Below are positions 47,004-55,101 of a stretch of DNA of 64,000 bases, in pieces. The position numbers were made by a program, and so were the translations under genes. The stretch comes from Alphaproteobacteria bacterium (lineage in GTDB: Bacteria > Pseudomonadota > Alphaproteobacteria > Rhodospirillales > Casp-alpha2), in the NCBI GenBank assembly GCA_024279135.1, contig JAJRRU010000031.1, positions 42,648 to 106,647 of the forward strand, in the 5' to 3' direction. The notes under the pieces were generated by a model. That model saw only the letters and a program-made list of their open reading frames with translations, was not told where the DNA came from and did no database searches. The stretch's first letter is position 1; each line of letters opens with the position of its first letter.

Positions 47004-47981
47004 ATGATTATTAATAAAAGACAATTTATAATAATGGTTGGTGCTGCCGCATTGGCTATTTCATCGTTTGCAAGTATTACGCATGCATTTGAACCCAATA
47101 AACCTGTCAATTTTATTATTATGGCCGGTAAAGGTGGGGGCGCTGATAAAATGGCGCGTTTAATGCAAGCCATTATCGAGAAAGAAAACTTCTCCCCGAG
47201 GCCTTTTGTTCCAACTAATAAATCTGGTGGTTCCGGTGCAGAAGCCCTGGTTGCAGCCAAAAATACAAATGATCCAGACCACACCATAATGGTGACCCTG
47301 AACTCGTTCTTTACAACGCCACTGCGCCAGCCTGGCATTAATGTGGATATTATGCAATTCGCCCCTGTAGGGCGTATGGCAGAAGATACATTCCTTTTGT
47401 GGGTACATAAGGACTCAGGCATTACAACGTTTGAACAGTATCTGACCAAAGCGAAAGCCGATGGCAATAAATGGGTTATGGGTGGTACCGGAAAGAACTC
47501 TGAAGATAATATCATTACGGACTATCTAAATTTGACCTATGGACTGGATATGAAATATATCCCGTACAAAGGCGGCGGGGCGGTTGCCAAACAGGTTGCT
47601 GGCAAACAATTGAATTCTTCGGTCAACAATCCATCTGAAGCGCTCGGGTTCTACGAGTCCGGCGATATGGTTCCATTGGTTGCCTTTACCGATACACGTC
47701 TGCCAATGTTCCCTGACGTTCCAACCCTGAAGGAAAAAGGCAGCGATTTCTCATACTTTATGCAGCGCGCTGTTGTTGGTGCTCCTGGTATGTCTACTGA
47801 TGCTGCCGATTATTACACAGGTGTCTTCCTGAAGGTCTACAATTCGGCTGCCTGGCAGGATTACAAATCCAAAAAATCACTGATGGGTAATTTCATGTCC
47901 GGCAGTGACCTCAAATCTTACTGGGTAACACAAAGAGACCGTCATACTAAAATTCTAAAAGAATCCGGCGCTATAAAATAA
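47004..47981 (+). CDS. Tripartite tricarboxylate transporter receptor, TctC/Bug type
   Basis: 325 residues with a signal peptide ending THAF (about residue 29). The Bug-family PVNFIIMAGKGGGADKMAR and VNNPSEALG, FPDVPTLKEKG blocks are present. Periplasmic binding protein for carboxylates. It is followed by TctB and TctA genes, so the full importer is encoded; oxalate is a reasonable guess at the substrate. Confidence 0.9.
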   Translation: MIINKRQFIIMVGAAALAISSFASITHAFEPNKPVNFIIMAGKGGGADKMARLMQAIIEKENFSPRPFVPTNKSGGSGAEALVAAKNTNDPDHTIMVTLNSFFTTPLRQPGINVDIMQFAPVGRMAEDTFLLWVHKDSGITTFEQYLTKAKADGNKWVMGGTGKNSEDNIITDYLNLTYGLDMKYIPYKGGGAVAKQVAGKQLNSSVNNPSEALGFYESGDMVPLVAFTDTRLPMFPDVPTLKEKGSDFSYFMQRAVVGAPGMSTDAADYYTGVFLKVYNSAAWQDYKSKKSLMGNFMSGSDLKSYWVTQRDRHTKILKESGAIK

Positions 47982-48019
47982 GTGCCATTGAGACGATAAT
48001 AGAGAAAGGATGCCAGGAA

Positions 48020-48550
48020 ATGCGCAGAGCTGAAATTGTTACATCGATAATTCTTGGTATTCTTTCTCTATATTTTATGTGGAAAAGTGGCGAAGCCCCG
48101 TCCTGGAATCCTGATATTGCCCGATTTGACAATATTGGGTTCATTGATGGTGAGGGACCTGGGAGTGGCTTCTGGCCGTTTTGGCTTTCGGCTATCATGC
48201 TTATTTGCTGTATCTGGATCGGTATTAACTGGTATCGCAAAACATCACCACAATCCGTTTCCGAGGAGCCGTTCCTCGATAGTTACGGGAAAAAAATGCT
48301 GCTGATGGTTGGTGGCGGATTGCTTGGCTTCCTGGGCTTGATTCATATCGTTGGCTTCTATGGGGCCATGTTTATTTTTCTTTTTTATTATATGAAGTTT
48401 TTAGGTCGTCACTCCACAAGGATTACACTGACAATCTCTGTATTTATGCCGGTCATCAGTTTTTTCTTTTTTGATATTGCCATGCGTATCGTGTTGCCCA
48501 AGGGGTATCTGGAGCCTCTGTTTATTCCGCTTTACGATATTTTTCTCTAA
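48020..48550 (+). CDS. TctB-type small membrane subunit
   Basis: 176 residues with four hydrophobic segments and the GPGSGFWPFWLS motif common to TctB. Small transmembrane subunit of the importer, between tctC and tctA genes. Confidence 0.85.
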   Translation: MRRAEIVTSIILGILSLYFMWKSGEAPSWNPDIARFDNIGFIDGEGPGSGFWPFWLSAIMLICCIWIGINWYRKTSPQSVSEEPFLDSYGKKMLLMVGGGLLGFLGLIHIVGFYGAMFIFLFYYMKFLGRHSTRITLTISVFMPVISFFFFDIAMRIVLPKGYLEPLFIPLYDIFL

Positions 48551-48628
48551 TCACCATGTGATGTCACACAATCGGCCCATGTGGCGATACAAAACACCAT
48601 AAATTTATAGTTTTAAGGATCGGACAGG

Positions 48629-50167
48629 ATGGAAGTATTTATAGCATTAATGGACGGTGTCGCCGTGGCTCTGGAGCCTATGAATCTCGGCCTCGCTGTC
48701 CTGGGTGTGATTGTCGGTCTGTTCGTAGGTGCCATGCCGGGCCTCGGCTCCGTCAATGGCGTTGCTATTTTGTTGCCGTTCACATTTGTTATTCAAGGTA
48801 TTACAGGTTCAGCGACATCGCCAATGATTTTCCTCGCCGCTATTTATTATGGCGCCATGTATGGCGGTGCAATCTCGTCGATTACGCTTGGTATCCCTGG
48901 CGCCTCGACAGCCGTTGCAACCACATTTGATGGCCGACCGATGGCGTTAATGGGAAAAGCGCATGTTGCCCTTGTTGTTGCCGCCCTTGCATCATTTGTC
49001 GGTGGCACCGTATCCAACATCATATTTACAATTTTTGCGCCTGCCCTGGCATCTGTTGCCCTGGACTTTGGAGATCCTGAGATCTTTGCGCTGATGCTGT
49101 TGGCGTTTGCGACATTTGTTGGGTTGGGTGGTGATGATATTCCAAAAACTATTTTTTCAATTTGTATCGGTCTTGTTCTTGCGACCGTGGGATTTGACAT
49201 TATTTCAGGCGAACCGCGTCTTATCTTTTTCGATATAACGGGTTTCTCTCATGGCATTCGTTTCCTGGTTCTGGCGATCGGGGTTTATGGTATTGGAGAA
49301 ATGTTATGGACCATCAATACGTCTCGTTATGGCAGTACAATGACTAAGGTAGATGTGAGTTTTGCCAGTATCCTGTTTGCTATTCGCGAATTTAGAAAAG
49401 CCTGGAAGGGGACGGCTATTGGTTCCAGTTTAGGGTTTTTCGTCGGCATTCTTCCGGCGGCTGGAGCAACACCAGGTTCGTTGATGTCCTATGGTGTAAC
49501 AAAACTTGTTTCAAAAAACCCTGAAAATTTCGGCAAAGGCGAAATTGATGGTATTGCAGCACCTGAAGCGGCGAATAATGCCGCGTCCACAGGCGCCATG
49601 TTGCCTATGATGACCCTGGGCATACCGGGCTCGCCTACGACGGCTGTGCTTCTGGCCGGCATGGTCATTTGGGGACTTCAACCCGGTCCACTGCTGTTTA
49701 CAGAACAGCCGGATTTTGTCTGGCCGCTAATCGGCTCGTTCTATATCTCGAATGTCATTGCTGTCATAATAAACTTGGCGTTTATTCCTGTATTTCTCTG
49801 GATGTTGAGAATGCCCTTCACAATTCTCTCGCCGATGATTTTTGTTCTTTCCCTTGTTGGCACTTATGCCGCTTATATGGATATGTTTGATGTGTGGTTG
49901 ATGGTATTGGTAGGTATCGCAGCATTTTTCCTGCGAATTCTGGACTATCCATTAGCCCCTGCCGTTCTGGCTATTGTTCTTGGTCCCATTGCCGAGCCCA
50001 AACTCCGACAGTCATTGTTATTCTCAGATGGTGATTTCAGTATTTTCTTCACGAGACCGATCGCTGGACCAATTACTGTTGTTGCCATTATTCTAATCCT
50101 GCTTCCATTGTTAAAGTTCATTCGAGATAAATTTAGGGGAAATAAGAAGGTGGTCGATGATACGTAG
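48629..50167 (+). CDS. TctA-type large membrane subunit
   Basis: 512 residues with about ten to twelve helices. TctA signatures GAMPGLGSVNGVA (about 35-47) and GILPAAGATPGSLMSYG (about 272-288), plus LGIPGSPTTAVLL. Large channel subunit of the TTT importer. Confidence 0.92.
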   Translation: MEVFIALMDGVAVALEPMNLGLAVLGVIVGLFVGAMPGLGSVNGVAILLPFTFVIQGITGSATSPMIFLAAIYYGAMYGGAISSITLGIPGASTAVATTFDGRPMALMGKAHVALVVAALASFVGGTVSNIIFTIFAPALASVALDFGDPEIFALMLLAFATFVGLGGDDIPKTIFSICIGLVLATVGFDIISGEPRLIFFDITGFSHGIRFLVLAIGVYGIGEMLWTINTSRYGSTMTKVDVSFASILFAIREFRKAWKGTAIGSSLGFFVGILPAAGATPGSLMSYGVTKLVSKNPENFGKGEIDGIAAPEAANNAASTGAMLPMMTLGIPGSPTTAVLLAGMVIWGLQPGPLLFTEQPDFVWPLIGSFYISNVIAVIINLAFIPVFLWMLRMPFTILSPMIFVLSLVGTYAAYMDMFDVWLMVLVGIAAFFLRILDYPLAPAVLAIVLGPIAEPKLRQSLLFSDGDFSIFFTRPIAGPITVVAIILILLPLLKFIRDKFRGNKKVVDDT

Positions 50168-50229
50168 ACATTGCCCCTTTTTTTCTGCAATCTGATCGTA
50201 TGTGAGAATAAATAGGTTATTGGAAACAT

Positions 50230-52005
50230 ATGTCTGAAACAAATGGCACCTCTGCATATGATGCTTGGAATCCGGGTCTGGAATCAAAAATTCCAGATTA
50301 CTTACAGCCAAAAATTACATTATTCCACCCGCAGAACGCTTTTGTAGAATACGACAAGGCAAAGGAGCTTTCTGAATTTTTTGGACTGCCAGCCTCAGAT
50401 TTTATCGCTTTAAAACCTGAACGGCTTGTTATTCATGAACTATTATTTCGTGTTACAGCCGATCTGTATGTTCCTGACGGTCCGAATTATGCGGATTTGG
50501 GTATTAATCTCAGATCAATGGTGGCCAATATTTTTATAAATTTTGTTCGACCAGAAATAGACCAGATTGAAACTGCCTATGAGCAGGCCAGAAATGAGGC
50601 TGAAATATTTGTTGAAGCTCAACTGGAAGAAAAAATTTATGCTCATCAATCCGCCGCACCACCAACAAAGAAAAAATCTGGCTTTATAGCCCGACTTTTT
50701 GGTAGCTCTAAGGTCCTGCCGCCAGCGCCACCCCGTATGCCGGAGCTAGGTGCGGTCACGACCTGGCAGGCTGAACTGAAGCAGAATGACAATCCCATGC
50801 AAATTGCCTGTTTGAAAGGGCTGATAAAATTTGTCGGGAGTATTTGCGGTCTCCGTGGACGGCTTGTCGCAGATCGCGACTTGATTAAAAATCTGGCACT
50901 CAATTTTGCTTGTAATTCTTATGGCAGTAATAAAATCGGTGAAATTCTTGAGCCGATTTTGAAGCATGCCGCCAAACAAAAAAATTATTCATTCCTGCCC
51001 ACTCAATCTAAACCTGTAGTGATGAACGTTAAGGGAGCATCAGCTTCCGGCAAGAGCACAATCAGGCCACAACAACGAGAATTAGCCGGAGAGCTAGGAA
51101 TCCCTTGGCAGGAGTTTGCTCTTATAAGCCCGGATTACTGGCGGAAGTACCTTTTGGACTATGAGTCTCTTGGTAAAGATTCTAAATATGCTGCGATGCT
51201 GACAGGACAGGAACTGGAGATTATTGATAAAAAGCTGGATCACTATATGGCACAAAAAGCATCAAAGGGGAAAATGTCTCATCTGCTGATTGATCGTTTT
51301 AGATTTGATAGTTTCACGTTAATCAAGAACCGCAGTGCCGATAGTAAATTACTGACCCGGTTTGGTGATAGGGTATTTATGTTTTTCATGGTAACGCCGC
51401 CAGAAGAGACCGTAATGCGAGCATGGATACGTGGTCAGAAAACAGGTCGTTACAAGGCGGTCGACGACCTGTTATATCATAACATTGAAGCCTATGAAGG
51501 GATGCCCGAGCTGTTTTTTTCCTGGGCATTATCAACAGAAAAAAAAGTTCATTTCGAATTTCTGGATAATGATGTACCAGAAGGTGACTTACCAAAAACA
51601 ATAGCCTTCGGCTGGAACAATTCGATGGTTATCCTGGATATCGAGTCTATGATCAATATTGATCGATTTAAGAAAATCAACATCGAGGCCCTTTCCCCGG
51701 AGGCGATCTTTGCATCCCATGATTTGACCCCGCAACAAAATCTAGGATTTATGTCTCGTTGTGTTGAATTAATCGAGAAAATTACATTTGTTGATCAGGC
51801 CCATGGAAATGTATTTGCTTGTGTTGAAAAGGGGAAACTTATTTGGAGTGACAAAGATTATCTAGATAAAAAACCCACCGATTCAAGTGTTCAGATATTC
51901 CTTGAAACACTTGGATATCAATCATCGAACCCGGATAATTTTGAAATTCCTTTGTCGCTCAATCTTGAACACGAAAAGAAATTTACTTTTGGCCAATGGT
52001 ATTGA
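50230..52005 (+). CDS. Unrecognised P-loop (zeta-toxin-like) protein
   Basis: 591 residues. The first 150 lack known motifs; a basic Pro-rich linker follows (about 137-175). A Walker A GASASGKST is at residues 269-277, preceded by a hydrophobic strand. Next come FALISPDYWRKYLL and a DRF motif (LLIDRFRFDS), which recall the zeta toxin and related kinase fold. The C-terminal 130 residues have no match that I know. It may be a nucleoside-type kinase acting on a small metabolite or an RNA/peptide. It lies 62 bases after tctA; the IS481 remnant begins 13 bases after its stop. Confidence 0.65.
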   Translation: MSETNGTSAYDAWNPGLESKIPDYLQPKITLFHPQNAFVEYDKAKELSEFFGLPASDFIALKPERLVIHELLFRVTADLYVPDGPNYADLGINLRSMVANIFINFVRPEIDQIETAYEQARNEAEIFVEAQLEEKIYAHQSAAPPTKKKSGFIARLFGSSKVLPPAPPRMPELGAVTTWQAELKQNDNPMQIACLKGLIKFVGSICGLRGRLVADRDLIKNLALNFACNSYGSNKIGEILEPILKHAAKQKNYSFLPTQSKPVVMNVKGASASGKSTIRPQQRELAGELGIPWQEFALISPDYWRKYLLDYESLGKDSKYAAMLTGQELEIIDKKLDHYMAQKASKGKMSHLLIDRFRFDSFTLIKNRSADSKLLTRFGDRVFMFFMVTPPEETVMRAWIRGQKTGRYKAVDDLLYHNIEAYEGMPELFFSWALSTEKKVHFEFLDNDVPEGDLPKTIAFGWNNSMVILDIESMINIDRFKKINIEALSPEAIFASHDLTPQQNLGFMSRCVELIEKITFVDQAHGNVFACVEKGKLIWSDKDYLDKKPTDSSVQIFLETLGYQSSNPDNFEIPLSLNLEHEKKFTFGQWY

Positions 52006-52018
52006 TGTCCTTCCAACT

Positions 52019-52533
52019 TGTAACACAGGCATAGTTACGGGACATCTGTGAGACTTGATTATAACTTTTCTCTGAACGCTTCGTAAGGGGTTTTCCATCG
52101 TGTGCGCCATGGGGCCTGGCGAAGGTATAGAAGCGTTCCTATTCAACGAGTTTAGCCTCCAGATCGACGTCACCTTTATAGCTTAATGATGATAGAATTC
52201 TCGCTGATCTGATCGAGATGGTATTTACGGCGAAGGTGCAAAACCTTTTCTTCAATCCCAGGTGCTATTTTATTTGCATGCCATTTTAGTATTGGTGGAG
52301 CATTTATCAGGTCAGCTTCACCCCGGTCCCGATAGATCGTTCGCCAATGGTAAAAACTTGATCGGCCAATACCAAAATATCGACAGGCTTCACTGACTGA
52401 GCCGAATTTTCTGCATAATGAAGAACACGAAGTGTGTGTAATATATCTCGTTTTTGAGCAGTCAGGAAATACATCCTCTGGTCCAAATTTTGAGTCTACA
52501 GAAGATGCCCCGTGACTACCTACATATCTAACA
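52019..52533 (-). mobile_element. IS481-family remnant, copy 1
   Basis: A 515-base deleted copy of the element at 62420-63283, in the opposite orientation. The ends carry matching terminal inverted repeats starting TGT (TGTAACACAGG at 52019, TGTTAGATATG on the other strand at 52533). The 3' part (52040-52195) matches the transposase C-terminus and the 5' part (52195-52480) its N-terminal helix-turn-helix, so the middle has gone. Stops and frameshifts are present. No target duplication is evident. Confidence 0.8.
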
Positions 52534-52691
52534 GAAGGCGCTATTCATTTTATTGGTATCAGTCCAATTTTGTGAGGTTTGAAATATAGCTTTGCTGGCT
52601 ACTAATAATTGATAGCAAAATGATCTACATCATTGCAGAACATGGCTTATACACCTATAGAATCATTAATATTTATGATGGTTGGGGTGTA

Positions 52692-54368
52692 ATGGCTATT
52701 ATTATGAATTTAGGCTGTAAAATCACTAAAAAAAGCATTTGGATAGCGGTTCTTTTCTTGGCTATCCAGATGGCCGTGCCCTTTGCTCAGGTCGCCGCCA
52801 AATCTCACGAGGTATCGGGAGAGCAATTGGAATCCTCACCCCCTGAATCCTCAAAAATTTTGTCTGCAGATCACTCCAGCTTTGATGTTCTCAATAAAGA
52901 CTTCGCATCTGGCTTGGAGCTGACAAAGGCGTGTCTGAGTTGTCACAATCAATCCGCCAAACAAGTTCATACATCACCCCACTGGGAGTGGTCCGGTCTA
53001 AACAGTAAAACAGGCCAAACGGTAGGTAAGAAGAATGTCCTGAACGGCTTGCTTATGACGATTTCATCGAACGAGCCTTATTGTACGCTGTGCCATATCA
53101 GCAATAAATGGACAGAGGACACCTTCGACAATAAAGCGGAGGAACAGGTTGATTGTCTCGCCTGTCATGACACCACCGGGACCTACGCTTTAAAAAAGAT
53201 GCATCAATTAAGAGCTAAATGTTCGGCCTGTCATGTAGATTTCGACAAATCAAAAGCACGCGATGTTGTTCGCAAACCAGATCTTACCAAATTGGCAAAA
53301 CTTGTAGGCAAATCAAGCGTACAGACCTGTGGTTCGTGCCATTTCTTCAGCGACGGAGGTGATGGCGTCAAACATGGTGATCTAGACTCATCACTATTTA
53401 GCGCGACCAAGGAAGTCGATATCCATATGGCAAAGGATGGTGAAGGATACGACTGTACTACGTGCCACAAAACCGAAAAACACAAAATGCAAGGCAGCCG
53501 CTATATGCCTGCAAGCAAAGACATTCGTGGCATGGATGTGGTGGGTGGAAGTCGCGCCACCTGTGAATCCTGTCATGGAATTGAGCCCCACCCAGAAACG
53601 GTTAATGACAAGCTGAACGATCATGTAGCACGTATCGCCTGCCAGACGTGTCATATTCCGGCTTTAGCTCGCGGGGGGGTTCCAACCAAAACCTATTGGG
53701 ATTGGTCGACTGCCGGAAGATTGAATGATGAAGGCAAGGCTATTATTGAAAAGGACGGGCAGGACCGTGTTACTTATTCATCACAGAGAGGCTCTAGCCA
53801 GTGGGAAGAAAATGTGGTTCCGGATTACATTTGGTTCAATGGTCGTATTGAACATCTGACCCTTACGGACACGATCGACCCCTCAGGCGTTGTACAGCTC
53901 AATTCATTTGCGGGTAGCTCGGATGATCCTGAATCTCGAATTTGGCCGGTGAAAGTCCTTCGTGGTAAGCAGCCTTTTGATTCTGAAAATATGACCCTGG
54001 TGACGGCCCATCTGTTCGGGAAAGAGGGTGACGCGTACTGGAAAGCCTACAATTGGGAAGAATCGATTGATACCGGAATGAAAGCCGCCGGCCTGGAGTT
54101 CAGTGGCAAGGTTGGCTTTGTTGAAACTGAAATGCGCATTCCCATCAATCACATGATAGCGCCAGCAAAAGATTCTCTTCAATGTGAGTCTTGCCACTCC
54201 AAGAATGGTCGGTTAGCGGATGTGCCAGGCGTTCACATGCCCGGTCGTGGCGCCAATCCCATTATCGATTATCTCGGCATCTTCTTAATTTTATTTTCTC
54301 TTGCGGGCGTGATCGGTCACGCTACGTTGCGCGTTGTCTTGAGACACCGAAATAATAGGAAGGCGTAG
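52692..54368 (+). CDS. Nine-haem c-type cytochrome, octahaem tetrathionate reductase-like, membrane anchored
   Basis: 558 residues from the Met at 52692 (GGTTGGGG upstream); the frame is open from 52620. A signal anchor ends near VAAKS. Nine CXXCH motifs are visible: eight within about 240 residues (52932-53654) and a ninth near the C-terminus (54185-54196). A C-terminal helix follows. The eight-haem core resembles the OTR family (octahaem tetrathionate reductase-like), and the ninth haem plus helix are an addition. It should carry electrons between the cytochrome b and the periplasmic Mo subunit or act on a sulfur or nitrogen substrate itself. Confidence 0.82.
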   Translation: MAIIMNLGCKITKKSIWIAVLFLAIQMAVPFAQVAAKSHEVSGEQLESSPPESSKILSADHSSFDVLNKDFASGLELTKACLSCHNQSAKQVHTSPHWEWSGLNSKTGQTVGKKNVLNGLLMTISSNEPYCTLCHISNKWTEDTFDNKAEEQVDCLACHDTTGTYALKKMHQLRAKCSACHVDFDKSKARDVVRKPDLTKLAKLVGKSSVQTCGSCHFFSDGGDGVKHGDLDSSLFSATKEVDIHMAKDGEGYDCTTCHKTEKHKMQGSRYMPASKDIRGMDVVGGSRATCESCHGIEPHPETVNDKLNDHVARIACQTCHIPALARGGVPTKTYWDWSTAGRLNDEGKAIIEKDGQDRVTYSSQRGSSQWEENVVPDYIWFNGRIEHLTLTDTIDPSGVVQLNSFAGSSDDPESRIWPVKVLRGKQPFDSENMTLVTAHLFGKEGDAYWKAYNWEESIDTGMKAAGLEFSGKVGFVETEMRIPINHMIAPAKDSLQCESCHSKNGRLADVPGVHMPGRGANPIIDYLGIFLILFSLAGVIGHATLRVVLRHRNNRKA

Positions 54369-54370
54369 AT

Positions 54371-54991
54371 ATGACCAATCGGATTTACCTTTTTACGCGT
54401 TTCGAGCGGTTCTGGCACTGGACCCAGGCTGCACTGATTATTTTCATGGCGGTTACGGGTTTCGAAATCAGGACTCTTTATCATCTGTTCGGTTTCGAAC
54501 AAGCCGTGTTTCTGCATACATTTGCTGCTTGGGGACTGATCGGATTATGGGTCTTCGCCGTCTTCTGGCATGCAACGACCGGCGAGTGGAAGCAGTACAT
54601 ACCGACCATGGACCAAATCGTCTTAATAATGAGGTATTACTCTGTTGATATCTTTAGCGATGCTCCACACCCCTATCAAAAAACACGTATGAAAAAACAC
54701 AATCCTCTACAGCGTCTGGTTTATCTGTCGCTTTGGGTTTTCATTTATCCGGCGATCTGGGTTTCAGGTATTTTGTATCTGTTTTACCAAGACTGGCAGG
54801 CTTGGGGAATAGCGGCATATTTGAATTTGGAGGTCATTGGGATCATCCACGCTTCGTCCGGATTCCTGATCATTACGTTCTTAATTGGGCACGTTTATCT
54901 TGTGACCACTGGGCGCACCACTTTCATCCATATTAAAGCGATGATCACTGGCTGGGAAGATGTTGATCACACTGGGAGAGAAAGCGATTGA
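54371..54991 (+). CDS. Cytochrome b561-like membrane subunit
   Basis: 206 residues, four helices, with histidines in FERFWHWTQA, FLHTFAAWG, IIHASSGFLI and IGHVYLV that fit two haem b. The layout is that of thiosulfate reductase cytochrome b and FdnI-like quinol oxidising subunits. It begins two bases after the multihaem cytochrome, so the two are one electron-transfer unit from quinol. Confidence 0.85.
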   Translation: MTNRIYLFTRFERFWHWTQAALIIFMAVTGFEIRTLYHLFGFEQAVFLHTFAAWGLIGLWVFAVFWHATTGEWKQYIPTMDQIVLIMRYYSVDIFSDAPHPYQKTRMKKHNPLQRLVYLSLWVFIYPAIWVSGILYLFYQDWQAWGIAAYLNLEVIGIIHASSGFLIITFLIGHVYLVTTGRTTFIHIKAMITGWEDVDHTGRESD

Positions 54992-55101
54992 CTACTACAA
55001 AATCGCGGAACCACCAAATTGCAGTACTTGAAGCGATTATGTGAATATAAAACGACTTAGCTCATCTCAAATTTTACCTGAAGTAATATCCAAGGAGGAT
55101 A

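Noticed and set aside
52012..52540. Target-site duplication around IS481 copy 1
   Set aside because: The bases directly outside the two TGT/ACA ends do not match, so no duplication can be claimed.
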